In this document: piece by piece, positions 51,200 to 60,889 of the stretch | Position numbering within the stretch: position 1 is the first letter of the stretch | Layout of the letters: each line of letters opens with the position of its first letter | Assembly (NCBI GenBank): GCA_023150615.1 | Contig: JAKLKO010000006.1 | Location: 62,001-126,000, forward strand | From: Phycisphaerae bacterium | Lineage (GTDB): Bacteria > Planctomycetota > Phycisphaerae > UBA1845 > UTPLA1 | DNA length: 64,000 nt | Direction: 5' to 3' | Made by a program: the position numbers and the translations under genes | Notes under the pieces: model-generated | The model's database searches: none | What the model was told of the DNA's origin: nothing | What the model saw: only the letters and a program-made list of their open reading frames with translations

Positions 51200-52885
51200 A
51201 TGACGGACAACTTCGCCGCGAAAACGCTGCGTGAACTTTCCCGCGTCCTGTTCACGCGGTTCTGGATGATGCTGCTGATCGTCGCGGCCGCGACAGCCGG
51301 TACCTACGGACTGTGCACAATCGCCACGCCGCAGTACCGTAGCGCCATCACCCTCATCTTCAAGCAGCCGGTCGGGCAGAGCCCCGTCTTCCAGGAGTCC
51401 CCGGAGCGAACGCTGGAGGTCTTCGTCAAGGCGCAGCAGCAGATCGTCATGAGCGATCTGGTCCTCGCGCGAACGAAGGTCATCGCGGAGGATCCGAAGC
51501 TGCGGGCGCGCTGGTACGAACTGCGCGAGCGGCTGGATGAGCTCCAGACGCCGCCGGCCGATCCAGCCGAGCCGTACGATGCCAAGCGCAATGTCGAGCT
51601 GAACGCGGCCCACGCCGCGATGGAGGAATTCCTGACGCAGACCAGCCCGAACGGCCGGGACCGGACCGTCGCCGATCGCGTGGCCGATCTGATGCGGACC
51701 AAGCAGCGCGATCTGATGGACTTCCGCGACGACGTGCAGCTCAAGACGCCCGGCGGCGAGCAGGTCGCGATGACCGAGTCATTCCAGATCCTGGTCGATC
51801 GCCCCGCGCCGGTCGCCGAACGCGATTCGCATCTGCTGGCGATGCACGCGGCCGAGGTCCTGGCGGACATGTACATGGTCCGGTTCCGCGAGTTCCAGCA
51901 GGCGATGTCGGGCGCGGCCGGCGTGTTCATGAAGCGCGTGGTGGAGCAACATGCGAAAGTCGTAGAGCGGGCGCAGAAGAAGCTCGACGACTTCGTCGCC
52001 ACCGAGCTGGATTCCCCCGGCGACGTCGCGATCCTCGAACAGCTTCTCAAGAGCGGCACCGAACACGGATACCAGATCATCGCCACGCGCGCCCGCGAAG
52101 CGGATCTGCTGCTGCGCGACCAGTTGACCAAGGCCAAGAGCTTGAGCGAGCTGTTGCGGAAGTTCCTGCCCGCCGAGGCGTTTGAGCCGAACGGGCCGGA
52201 GTCGATCTCCGGCGAGGCGCTGGCGAAGGCCGTCGCGGTCGTTCCGCCGGAAGTGCTCGAGTCGAACATCATCATCAACCGGTTGACCGAGGAGTTGATG
52301 AAGGTCCGCTCGAAGCAGGCGAGCCTGGCGCCGCAGTTCACCGAGGCAAACCGCGCCCTGCGCGACGTGAATCAGCAGCTCGAAGAGACGCAGCGGCAGT
52401 TGCTCCGCGAGATGTTGGCCCACGCGCGGTCGCTCGACATCACGATCCAGTCGCTTCAGGTCCGGCTGTCGGAGAACGAGACCAACCTCAAGAACATCGA
52501 AGGCCGGCTGGACAAGATCAACCGGAAGCTGACCGAGTATCAGGGTCTCAAGAACGACGTCGCCGTGGCGCAGAAGCAGCACCAGGATCTGCAGCAGGAG
52601 CAGGTCAACGCGTTTTCAGCCGATGAGCGGGCGCGCGCCGCCGTCACGATTCGCAAGCTCGATCACGCGTCGCGCCCGGCGATCGACAAGCCGTCGCAGC
52701 CGCTGACGATGGCCTACACCATCATCGCGGCGGTCTCCGGCTTGTTCCTGGCGTTTGCGTATGCGTTCCTGTCCGACCACTTCGATCAGACCTTCCGCAC
52801 GATCGACGAGGCCGAGCGGTTCCTCGGAATACCCGTCGTCGGGTCGGTCTCGAAGAAGGGCAGGACCATCCTCACGTCGGCCTGA
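51200..52885 (+). CDS. Chain-length determinant / polysaccharide co-polymerase (Wzz type)
   Basis: A 561-residue inner-membrane protein. TM1 at about 20-40 (FWMMLLIVAAATAGTYGL) and TM2 near 505-525 (YTIIAAVSGLFLAFAYAFLS) flank a long periplasmic part with three coiled-coil stretches (for example VEQHAKVVERAQKKLDDFVA and LSENETNLKNIEGRLDKINR). The conserved Pro-rich motif before TM2 reads HASRPAIDKPSQPL. The short cytoplasmic tail contains FRTIDEAERFLGIPVVGSVS, usual for Wzz/GumC co-polymerases. There is no fused tyrosine kinase; a separate CpsD-like protein is encoded next. It controls chain length and links synthesis to the Wza channel. Confidence 0.88.
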   Translation: MTDNFAAKTLRELSRVLFTRFWMMLLIVAAATAGTYGLCTIATPQYRSAITLIFKQPVGQSPVFQESPERTLEVFVKAQQQIVMSDLVLARTKVIAEDPKLRARWYELRERLDELQTPPADPAEPYDAKRNVELNAAHAAMEEFLTQTSPNGRDRTVADRVADLMRTKQRDLMDFRDDVQLKTPGGEQVAMTESFQILVDRPAPVAERDSHLLAMHAAEVLADMYMVRFREFQQAMSGAAGVFMKRVVEQHAKVVERAQKKLDDFVATELDSPGDVAILEQLLKSGTEHGYQIIATRAREADLLLRDQLTKAKSLSELLRKFLPAEAFEPNGPESISGEALAKAVAVVPPEVLESNIIINRLTEELMKVRSKQASLAPQFTEANRALRDVNQQLEETQRQLLREMLAHARSLDITIQSLQVRLSENETNLKNIEGRLDKINRKLTEYQGLKNDVAVAQKQHQDLQQEQVNAFSADERARAAVTIRKLDHASRPAIDKPSQPLTMAYTIIAAVSGLFLAFAYAFLSDHFDQTFRTIDEAERFLGIPVVGSVSKKGRTILTSA

Positions 52886-53052
52886 CTGCCGCGTGGGGCG
52901 TGAAGTCGAAGGTTTCGGCCCGAACGGGCCGTCCCGATCGGGGGTAACGCCGCCCGGACCGGATTTGGGCGGGCCGTCATCAACCCTTCGACCGATAGAA
53001 TCATAACCCAAGGCCCCCGGCCGCGTTGCCGGGATCATGGAAACGAGACGAC

Positions 53053-54036
53053 GTGACGGAACGACCCGGCAAACCCGATCCTTTCAAGCCCGAGGATTCC
53101 GACTTCGGTGCGTCCGAGCGTGGTCGCGGGCCGCGCGAAGGGGACGTCGAGCCGGAACCGGACTATGGCGAGGACCTTTCAGCGTTTGGCGGCGACGAGC
53201 CGCTGACGCCGACGCCGATGGAGCCTGAACCGGCTGAAGAATTCGACCTCGAGCGCGAACTCGAGGCGGAAGCTCGCGGTTCGGCCGAGACGCTGGGACT
53301 TGGCGCCGGCGCCGCGCCGATGGGCGCCGAACCCGTCGGCGGTCCGCCGCGAGCCGGCTTTCGTCGTCCGGCCAAGCCCGCCGAGCGCCGCGTGCGCGCG
53401 GCGTCGCAGCGGGAACTCGGGCAGCTTTGGGGAAGCGTCTTCTTCGCCGTCGATCGACCGCCGCCGAAGATCGTCGCCTTCACCGCGGCCATGCGCAACG
53501 AGGGCGTGACGCAAGTCGCCACGGCCCTGGCAATGGCCGGTGCATCGGCCCAACGCGATCTGCGGATCGCGCTCGTCGACTGCAATCTCCGCCATTCGCG
53601 CATCGCGGCGCTGCTCAGCCTCGAAGGGTCGCCCGGCGTGACCGACGTGGTTTCGGGGCGCGCCCGCATCGACGACGCGATCCAGGCGATTGAAACCGAC
53701 GCCGGGCACACGCTCGGCGTGCTGCCTGCGGGCTCCGAAGACGGCCAGCCCCTCGGGCTTCTGCGAAGTCGGCAGTTCAAAGGTCTGCTTGGGGCACTTC
53801 GCGAACGATTCGATCATGTCATCGTGGACACACCCGCGACCAACTTGTATCCGGACCCGCAGATCATCGGTGCACTGTCGGACGGGGCGGTGATGGTCGT
53901 TCGTGCGGCCCGCACGCAGCGGCATTCCGTTGCCGAGGCCAAGAAGCGGCTTGAGCTGGCGCAATGCAAGCTCGTGGGCGTGGTTTTGAATCAGCGGACC
54001 TACCCAATCCCCGGCTTTATATATCGAAACATCTAG
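53053..54036 (+). CDS. CpsD/BY-kinase-like protein with a degenerate ATP-binding loop
   Basis: A 327-residue protein. The first 110 residues are acidic and Pro/Glu-rich, a disordered tail. From about residue 138 it has the fold of CpsD/Wzc-type ATPases: KIVAFTAAMRNEGVTQVATA, Walker A' strand IALVDCNLRHSRIAALL (D176), GVTDVVSG, Walker B DHVIVDTPATN (D259), and AVMVVRAARTQ. The P-loop G-[ED]-G-K-[ST]-T reads NEGVTQ, with Val (V152) in place of the essential Lys, and there is no tyrosine-rich tail. ATP hydrolysis and autophosphorylation are therefore unlikely. Position between the wzz and wzy genes says it still belongs to the export complex. GTG 53053 is preferred to the TTG at 53026. Confidence 0.75.
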   Translation: MTERPGKPDPFKPEDSDFGASERGRGPREGDVEPEPDYGEDLSAFGGDEPLTPTPMEPEPAEEFDLERELEAEARGSAETLGLGAGAAPMGAEPVGGPPRAGFRRPAKPAERRVRAASQRELGQLWGSVFFAVDRPPPKIVAFTAAMRNEGVTQVATALAMAGASAQRDLRIALVDCNLRHSRIAALLSLEGSPGVTDVVSGRARIDDAIQAIETDAGHTLGVLPAGSEDGQPLGLLRSRQFKGLLGALRERFDHVIVDTPATNLYPDPQIIGALSDGAVMVVRAARTQRHSVAEAKKRLELAQCKLVGVVLNQRTYPIPGFIYRNI

Positions 54037-54203
54037 CGGGCGGACCGATACAGACGAACGGGACGAGGTTCGTGCACGCCGTGCGCGCACGTCCCGTCGG
54101 GTCCGAAAACGTCTCGACCCCGGACCGAGCCGCCGCGCGTCGCGCTGAGCGGCCGGCAGGCGGCGTCGAGCGCATCTTCGGGCGGCAGGGTTGAGCGACA
54201 GCC

Positions 54204-55766
54204 GTGAGCGCGATTGCCCGCGACAGCTTTTCACTCGGGTTCCTGTTTCTCTTCCTCGCAGGCTTCGCCGCCGCTGCGCTCGCAATCCCGATCGAGTACA
54301 TCCACTTCTACTGGATGGGGTTGGCCGGGCTGATCCTCATCATCGTGTGGGCCCTCAAAGGCCGTCTGATCGACGCCACGCTCATCTGGTTCTTTACGCT
54401 CATCTGCCTCCACGAGGAATTCTGGCGCATGGCCGTGCCATTCTTCTTCGCCGTTACGATCCCGCGATTGCTCATCGTCGTCCTCGTCTTGCTGATGCTC
54501 CTGATGATCGCGGTGGGACGGCTGCGCGTGAACATGGCGTGGCCCGTCAGCGGCGCGATCACGTTGATCGCCGTCTACTTCTTCGTGTCCGCGGTGGTGT
54601 CAGGATTCGATACGCGCTCGCCGGTGACCGTGCACTATCGGCTGATCGGCGGCTACCTGTTCCCGTTCACCGTTTTTGCGCTGATCCTCCACGGAATCGA
54701 GAACGAAATCAGTCTGCGCCGCATCGCCAATTTCTTCATGCTCATCGGCGCCTATCTGACATTCACCGGCTGGATGGAGTATTTCCAGGTCTGGGCGCTG
54801 GTCTGGCCGCGATTCATCGCGAATCCCGAGGTCGGCATCCACTGGGGCCGCGTCCGCGGACCGTTCGTCATGTCCGCCGCGATGGGCCTGGCGCTGACAT
54901 ACTGCTATTTCAACAACCTCGTGCTGCTTCGCCAGTATCGTGGCGTGCGCCGCTGGATGATCTACGCGCTGAACCTTCTGATGCTCCCGATCATCTTCTG
55001 GACGAAGACGCGCTCGGTGTGGCTCGGTTTCCTGCTCTGCTCGATCGTCTGGGTTGCCTACTCCAAGCGCCGCACGTCCCGCGCCGTCTGGATTGCGATC
55101 CTGTTCATCACGGCCGCCGTGGTTGGCGTGATCAACATCGAGAACTTCCTCAGCGAGGATCGCGCGAAGGGCGGTCTGACCGACATCGAGCCAATCTACG
55201 TTCGGCTCGGCCTGGCACAGATCACGTTCAACATGTTCCGCGAGCGACCGCTGTTTGGCGTCGGATTCGGGCACTTCCGCGATTACGCGCCGCAGTTCGC
55301 CACCGACCCGTCCAGCCCGTTCTATGCATTTGCCTCCAGCGCCCTCGAGCACAACAATCTCCTGAGCATCCTGGCCGAAACCGGGCTGGTCGGAATCGCT
55401 CTGTACCTCGCACTTCTGGTGATCCTCGCGCGGATGAGCCTCGCGCTCTACCGGCGCTTGCCCGAGACCGCGGTCGGATTCATAAATCGTGACCTGATCG
55501 TGCTTTACTGGATTCTCACACTCGCGTATCTGACCGACGGAATGCTCCGCGAAACGAGCGACAACCCGTTTGCCAACAGCCTTTTCCTCGGCCTCAGCGC
55601 CGTCATCGTTGCGCTAAACTCGATGCTCGGCCGCACCCCGCTCGAACGGCTGCGGCCAAAATCCCCCGGCGCATACGGGCCATCGCTCCCGACTCCGGCT
55701 CGGCCGCCGTCGGGGCGCGGCGGAACCGTACCCGCGTCGCCGGCGCCGGCAGGGGGACGCGGGTAA
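54204..55766 (+). CDS. O-antigen ligase / polysaccharide polymerase family membrane protein
   Basis: A 520-residue protein with about eleven hydrophobic segments. The large periplasmic loop near residues 310-390 contains RLGLAQITFNMFRERPLFGVG and ends in EHNNLLSILAETGLVG, the conserved Arg and His-Asn signature of the Wzy_C/WaaL family. The C-terminal 55 residues are a Pro/Gly-rich disordered tail (TPARPPSGRGGTVPASPAPA). It would join lipid-linked repeat units (Wzy) or transfer polymer to an acceptor (WaaL); because a flippase, Wzz and Wza are in the same cluster, the polymerase role is favoured. The start is GTG. Its stop overlaps the flippase ATG by one base. Confidence 0.85.
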   Translation: MSAIARDSFSLGFLFLFLAGFAAAALAIPIEYIHFYWMGLAGLILIIVWALKGRLIDATLIWFFTLICLHEEFWRMAVPFFFAVTIPRLLIVVLVLLMLLMIAVGRLRVNMAWPVSGAITLIAVYFFVSAVVSGFDTRSPVTVHYRLIGGYLFPFTVFALILHGIENEISLRRIANFFMLIGAYLTFTGWMEYFQVWALVWPRFIANPEVGIHWGRVRGPFVMSAAMGLALTYCYFNNLVLLRQYRGVRRWMIYALNLLMLPIIFWTKTRSVWLGFLLCSIVWVAYSKRRTSRAVWIAILFITAAVVGVINIENFLSEDRAKGGLTDIEPIYVRLGLAQITFNMFRERPLFGVGFGHFRDYAPQFATDPSSPFYAFASSALEHNNLLSILAETGLVGIALYLALLVILARMSLALYRRLPETAVGFINRDLIVLYWILTLAYLTDGMLRETSDNPFANSLFLGLSAVIVALNSMLGRTPLERLRPKSPGAYGPSLPTPARPPSGRGGTVPASPAPAGGRG

Positions 55767-57457
55767 TGGCGGGGCAGCCTTCGGTGGAGACTCTCGCGAT
55801 GCAGGAGCCGGCGCCGCCCATCGAAGCTCCCTCGCGGGCGGCGACGGTGCCGCGCGGCCTCTACTCCAGCTCGCGCGCGTCGGCGGCGATGGGGCTGTAC
55901 GTCCCGGCGACGATCCTGATCCGCGTCATCAACTTCGCGCGCGTCATTCTGCTCACGTGGTTCATGAGCACGCAGCAGTTCGGCCTGCTGACGATGCTGC
56001 TGCTGGTCATCAACGTGCTGACGCCCGTGTGCAGCCTCGGCCTGACCGAGGCGGTGACGCGCTATGCGCCGCAATATGAGGCCCGCGCGTCGTTCTACCC
56101 GTTCCTCAAGCGGGCGCTCTACCTCATCAGCCTCGTGACGGTCATCACGACGATGATCCTGCTGGTCGTCTCGCCGCTGCTCGGCATGCGCTTCTACGGG
56201 CAGTTCTTCTACGACGAGGCAATCCGCTCGATCGTTCGCGCCCAGTTCAGCGATCTGACGAAGCTTTCGGCGATCGTCATCGCCCTCCAGACGTTCTATT
56301 TCTTCCTGCTCGCGATCCTCAAGGGGCTGCGGATGATCCGTGCCCTCGTCGTCGTCGAGTTACTGCACAGCGTCGCGTTCGTGCTGCTCGCCGTGGCCGC
56401 GTGCGTTCAGGGGCACGCGTCCGCGTTTACGATGACCGCCTGCTACGGGATGTCGCTGGTGGTGGCGATGATGCCATGCGGCGTCGGGTTGTGGTACTCG
56501 CTCCGCGGGTGGCAGTGTCAACAAGAGCCTTGCCTCGACCAGACGCTCTACAAGCGGCTGCTGGCGTTCAGCTATTGGGCGATGATCTCGGGCGTAACGT
56601 GGCAGTTGTTGCAGTACTACCCCGCGTGGTACCTCAACAAGATCATGGGCAACGAGGCCGTGGCGGTCTTCGGGGCGGTGCGACAGATCGGACAATTCGT
56701 CCTGCTCGCGGCGGTGACACTCGTCACGGTTGTCATGACCGTTGTGACGAAGACGTGGGAGACGCGCGGGGCGAAGGCCGCCGATTCGCAGTTGTCGCTG
56801 GCCTTTCGGGCCGCCGGGGCGATGATGTTCGTCGGTTCGGCCGTGCTGGCGCTGTCGCGCGATTTCATCATCCGGCTGTTCCGCGATGATTACGTGCTCG
56901 GCGCCGACATCCTGCCGCTTCAGCTCCTCTTCTTCGTGATCGGCGGGTTCTTCGCGTTCATCGCGCTGCATTTCAATCTCATCGAGAAGCCTCGCCTGCA
57001 CTTCCTTCCGTACGCCGTCGGTGTCGCGGCGAATATCCTGCTTGCCACCTGGCTTGTCGGACCGCGCTCCGCCTGGCTTCAGGCCAGACCCGAATGGCAG
57101 GCGCTCGCGCCGCTGACGACGGCCGTGTTCCCGGTGCACTTCTCCGATCGACTCGGACTCGGCGGCGCATCATGGGCCGGCGTCTTCGCCATCGGAACCG
57201 CGCTCGTCACCTGTCTGCTGATCCTGCGCGCGGAGGGTCGGCGGCTGGACCGCGGAAGTTACCTCGTGCTCGCTTCGGTCCTTCTGCTCGCGACGAAACC
57301 CGGGATACTGCTCGCCGGCGCCGTCGTCTTCGTCTGGGTGGCGATCCGCACGGAGCTGATCTTCACCGGTCCCGAGCGGCATGAACTCAAGCGCTACGTT
57401 CACGACATCGGACTCGGCATGCGACGCGGGCAATCCGGCGGCTTCGATGTGCCATGA
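55766..57457 (+). CDS. Polysaccharide flippase (Wzx/MATE-like)
   Basis: A 563-residue membrane protein with 12-14 helices. Features are PATILIRVINFARVILLTWF as first helix, LLVINVLTPVCSLGLTEAVT, a central SYWAMISGVTWQLLQYYPAWYL, and late helices before a short cytoplasmic tail. This is the pattern of polysaccharide_synt/MurJ-like exporters that flip undecaprenyl-linked repeat units. The N-terminus has an extra 40-residue Ala/Pro-rich lead. It starts in a TAATG overlap with the polymerase gene and ends in an ATGA overlap with the GT2-GT4 gene, so translation of all three is coupled. Confidence 0.88.
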   Translation: MAGQPSVETLAMQEPAPPIEAPSRAATVPRGLYSSSRASAAMGLYVPATILIRVINFARVILLTWFMSTQQFGLLTMLLLVINVLTPVCSLGLTEAVTRYAPQYEARASFYPFLKRALYLISLVTVITTMILLVVSPLLGMRFYGQFFYDEAIRSIVRAQFSDLTKLSAIVIALQTFYFFLLAILKGLRMIRALVVVELLHSVAFVLLAVAACVQGHASAFTMTACYGMSLVVAMMPCGVGLWYSLRGWQCQQEPCLDQTLYKRLLAFSYWAMISGVTWQLLQYYPAWYLNKIMGNEAVAVFGAVRQIGQFVLLAAVTLVTVVMTVVTKTWETRGAKAADSQLSLAFRAAGAMMFVGSAVLALSRDFIIRLFRDDYVLGADILPLQLLFFVIGGFFAFIALHFNLIEKPRLHFLPYAVGVAANILLATWLVGPRSAWLQARPEWQALAPLTTAVFPVHFSDRLGLGGASWAGVFAIGTALVTCLLILRAEGRRLDRGSYLVLASVLLLATKPGILLAGAVVFVWVAIRTELIFTGPERHELKRYVHDIGLGMRRGQSGGFDVP

Positions 57458-59661
57458 CATCCTTCGGCAGAGGCGATTCCGGCGTCGCGACGTCGGCCGA
57501 TGATCCGACCGTCGCCGTCGTGATCTGCACGCGCGATCGGCCGGACTCGCTCCGGCGCACGCTCCAATCGGTCTGGACGCAGTCCCGCCGGCCGACCGAG
57601 GTCATCGTCGTCGACGATGGGCAACTGCCCGCCGACATCCTCCACGACTGCGAGGTCCGCGGCGAATCGGCCGGCATCGTCTGGCGATATCTTCGCAAGG
57701 ACGCGCCGGGTCTGACTCGATCCCGAAACGTCGCCGCGCGCGCGTCGGCCGCCGACATCCTGCTGTATCTGGATGACGACGTGACGTGCGGCGCGAATGT
57801 CATCGAGGAGTTCGCATCGATCTTCCGTGATCCGCATGTCGGCGCGGTCACCGCGACCGTGCTGGAACCGACCTGGACCGACCTTGGCGCGCGGCTCTTT
57901 CAGTTCGCCTATCGCGTCGCCGGCTGGTGGGCGATCCGGCCGCGATCGACACCTAGCACGCCACGACCGGCGATCCTGCGCGACCGCGAGCGTGTCCGGC
58001 CGGCGCGCTGGCTTTCCGGTGCGGCGATGGCGCTGCGGCGGAGCATCGTGCTCGCCCATCCGTTCGACGAGCGACTCGGCGGCTACGCCCTCGGCGAAGA
58101 CCGCGAAATGACCTACCGCCTCGCGCCGCAGCACCGGATTATCGAGGCCCGTCAGGCCCGCGTAATTCACCGGCGCGAGGGTGGGGCGCGCGGTGACCCC
58201 TGGCAATCCGGCTTCATGACGGCGCGGAATTACATCACGATCATCGGCCAGACGTGCCGGCCGACGATCGGCGATGTGCTCGTGCTCTGCTGGACTTTCG
58301 GCGTCCTGGCCGCGGTTCACGTCGCGTTCGCGCTGACCGGACGTGCACGGCGACATCTCGCCGAAGTCGCCGGAATGGCGGCCGGTATCTGGCAGGCCGT
58401 CGTGCGCGAACGACCGGTGAAAGGGCCGGTCGGACGGGCGGTGCTCGCCGTTCGATATCCGTCTGCCGGTCATCGCCGTCGCGTCGCGTTCGTGACAAAC
58501 CGGCTGGAACACGGCGGCGCGGAATGGATGCTGATTACGCTTGCGCGGCGCCTGCCCGCGCACGGCGTCGATGCCGTGGTGTACTGCCTGAAGGACGCGG
58601 GCCCACTGGCGGACGAGTGCCGACGTGGGGGAATTCCGGTGCGCGCCGATCTGCTCCGTCACAAGTTTGATGCGAGCGTCATGCGTCGCCTGGCCGAGCG
58701 ACTCCGTTCGGACGGCGTTGACGTGATCATCGCGGCCGGTAGCGGCGGCGATCGGATGTTCTGGTCGACGCTGGCGGGTCACTGGACCGGCGTACCGGTC
58801 GTGGTCTGGTCGCACTGGTTCCCGACCGAGCGCGAGCCGCGATTCGAGCGCGTCAACCGCGCGCTGTATCGCGGCGTTGCGCGGTTCATCGCGCTAGGCC
58901 GACGGCACGCGGACGCGCTCGCGCGAATCGAGCATGTGCCCGCCGGGCGGATCGTCGTGATCCGAAACGGGATCGTGCTTGAGCGGTTCGCCGGCGCGGC
59001 GATGCGCTCCGACGCGCGTCGGCGTCTCGACCTGTCCGCGGACCAGGTCGGCGTGGCGATGATCGCCAATCTGCGGCCCGAGAAGCGCCACGACGTCTTC
59101 ATCGAGGCGGCGAGTTCGCTCGCGCCGCGTTACCCCAACGCGCGGTTCTTCATGATCGGCGACGGTCCCGCCCGCGATGCGGTCCTTGCGCATTGCCGGC
59201 GCGCGGAGGTGAGACCGGAACAGTTCCGCTGGCTCGGCGCGCGCGATGACGTTCCGGTGCTTCTGGCCGGACTGGATATCGTGTGTCTCTGCAGCGACGT
59301 GGAGTGCTTCAGTCTCGTGATGCTGGAAGCCGCCGCGAGCGGGGCCGCCTTCATCGGGCCGGCGGCCGGAAGCCTGGACGAGTTTCTCGAGCACGGGCGG
59401 ACCGGACTGGCGATCCGACCGGGCGACACGGCATCGCTTGTCGCGGCGCTGGATGCCTTACTGTCCGATGCGCCGCGACGTCGTGCGCTGGCGGCGGCGG
59501 GTCAGCATCGTGCACGGGCGGAATTCGGCATCGACCGGACGGCGTCGAGATTCGCCCGCTTGATCGAGGAGGTATGCTCCGTTAGCGCGGAGGGCCGCGG
59601 CTCGCACGATCCGAACTTTGCGCGCAACCGCCCGGCCCCGGCCGTGCGTTCCGCCGGATGA
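57454..59661 (+). CDS. Two-domain glycosyltransferase, GT2 fused to GT4
   Basis: A 735-residue protein. Residues 15-260 form a GT2 domain: VAVVICTRDRPDSLRRTLQS, VIVVDDG, LTRSRNVAARAS, and a metal motif YLDDDVT near residue 108. Residues 260-330 contain a hydrophobic helix (LVLCWTFGVLAAVHVAFAL) that may touch the membrane. Residues 345-700 form a GT4 domain: VAFVTNRLEHGGAEWMLITL, then VAMIANLRPEKRHDVFIEA, MIGDGPARDAV, and CSDVECFSLVMLEAAASG with the two Glu of the E-x7-E motif. Two successive sugar transfers by one polypeptide are the natural inference. The start ATG overlaps the flippase stop. Confidence 0.88.
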   Translation: MTSFGRGDSGVATSADDPTVAVVICTRDRPDSLRRTLQSVWTQSRRPTEVIVVDDGQLPADILHDCEVRGESAGIVWRYLRKDAPGLTRSRNVAARASAADILLYLDDDVTCGANVIEEFASIFRDPHVGAVTATVLEPTWTDLGARLFQFAYRVAGWWAIRPRSTPSTPRPAILRDRERVRPARWLSGAAMALRRSIVLAHPFDERLGGYALGEDREMTYRLAPQHRIIEARQARVIHRREGGARGDPWQSGFMTARNYITIIGQTCRPTIGDVLVLCWTFGVLAAVHVAFALTGRARRHLAEVAGMAAGIWQAVVRERPVKGPVGRAVLAVRYPSAGHRRRVAFVTNRLEHGGAEWMLITLARRLPAHGVDAVVYCLKDAGPLADECRRGGIPVRADLLRHKFDASVMRRLAERLRSDGVDVIIAAGSGGDRMFWSTLAGHWTGVPVVVWSHWFPTEREPRFERVNRALYRGVARFIALGRRHADALARIEHVPAGRIVVIRNGIVLERFAGAAMRSDARRRLDLSADQVGVAMIANLRPEKRHDVFIEAASSLAPRYPNARFFMIGDGPARDAVLAHCRRAEVRPEQFRWLGARDDVPVLLAGLDIVCLCSDVECFSLVMLEAAASGAAFIGPAAGSLDEFLEHGRTGLAIRPGDTASLVAALDALLSDAPRRRALAAAGQHRARAEFGIDRTASRFARLIEEVCSVSAEGRGSHDPNFARNRPAPAVRSAG

Positions 59662-59689
59662 TGCCCAACCGACCGTGTTGATCGCACAG

Positions 59690-60889
59690 ATGAACATGCC
59701 AGGCGAGCAATTCGATGCGTCGGTCCGGTCCGACGCTGACGGCTTGGTCTCGGCGAGGCGGACGATCCTCCATTTCGTCTCGACGTTTGCCATCAAGACC
59801 GACACGAAGTGGCTCTTGCAACTGGCCGCGCATCTCGATCGTACGCGCTTCCGGTTGGTCGTCGCGTGCTTCTACGAAGGCGGACCGATGCGGCAAGCGC
59901 TCGAGAGAAAGGGCATCGAGACGCACAATCTCGATGTGCCCGGTCGCCGGAGCCCGCGGGCAATCCTCCGAGCGCGCCGGTTGATCCGACGCGTTCGACC
60001 CGATCTCGTGCACACGCACCTCCTCCGCGCCGATCTGTTCGCGGGTTTGGCGGCGCGATGGGCGCGCGTTCCGGTCATCGTGTCGACCGTATACGCCATC
60101 GGTGAATTCCGCCGGGAGAGACCGAGATGGGGCGACTCAATTCTCGATAGCCTGTACCGCGTCCTGCCGACGCACGTCCTGGCCGTGTCGGATGCCGTGC
60201 GGCGCGATTGTGTCGAGAACCTCCGCGTCGATCCGCGCCGCGTCGTGACGATCCGGACGGGGATCGATCCGCCGCCGGCCATGGATGCCGCGCGGGCCGA
60301 TGCGCTGCGTCGCGGCTGGGGCGTCCGAGCCGGTGAGCGAATCGTGCTCGCGATCGGCCGATTGAGCTTTGAGAAGGGGATAGACGTACTGATCGACGCA
60401 GCGGCCGTGCTCCGCGATCGCCGGTGTGCGGCTCGGTTCGTCATCGTCGGCGACGGGCCGCTGCGACCTGCGCTTCAGGCACAGATCGCGCGTCTGCAAT
60501 TGGATGACACGGTCTGCCTTGATGGCTTTCGCGAAGATGTGTGGGACTGCCTCGCCGCGGCCGACGTGGTCTGCATGCCGTCGAAGATGGAAGGGATGCC
60601 GAACGCGCTCCTGGAGGCGCTGTCGGCCCGCCGCCCGGTCGTCGCGACCCGGGTCGGTGGAATTCCCGAGGCGATTGAGGATGGGCGGAGCGGATTGCTC
60701 GTTCCGCCCGGCGACGCCGTGGCGCTGGCCGATGCGTTGCAACGCATTCTGACGAACGCGGAGTTGGCGGAGTCCGTTGCGGTCGGGGGCCGGGCGGTTG
60801 TCGACGCTGGATTCCTGGCGAAGGACGTCGTGGCGCGTTACGCCGCCTGGTATGACGAGTTGTTGTCGCGCACGGAGGCGCAGGGGTGA
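59690..60889 (+). CDS. Family 4 glycosyltransferase
   Basis: A GT-B fold protein of about 399 residues. The N-terminal domain has ILHFVSTFAIKTDTKWLLQL and RPDLVHTHLLRADLFAGLAA. The C-terminal domain has VLAIGRLSFEKGIDVLIDA, FVIVGDGPLRPAL, and CMPSKMEGMPNALLEALSARR with the E-x7-E motif that holds the donor ribose and phosphates. It is a retaining transferase of the EPS/LPS type; the sugar is unknown. ATG 59690 is taken as start; an in-frame GTG (59675) and a TTG (59618, inside the previous gene) are alternatives. Its stop overlaps the GTG of the next gene. Confidence 0.88.
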   Translation: MNMPGEQFDASVRSDADGLVSARRTILHFVSTFAIKTDTKWLLQLAAHLDRTRFRLVVACFYEGGPMRQALERKGIETHNLDVPGRRSPRAILRARRLIRRVRPDLVHTHLLRADLFAGLAARWARVPVIVSTVYAIGEFRRERPRWGDSILDSLYRVLPTHVLAVSDAVRRDCVENLRVDPRRVVTIRTGIDPPPAMDAARADALRRGWGVRAGERIVLAIGRLSFEKGIDVLIDAAAVLRDRRCAARFVIVGDGPLRPALQAQIARLQLDDTVCLDGFREDVWDCLAAADVVCMPSKMEGMPNALLEALSARRPVVATRVGGIPEAIEDGRSGLLVPPGDAVALADALQRILTNAELAESVAVGGRAVVDAGFLAKDVVARYAAWYDELLSRTEAQG

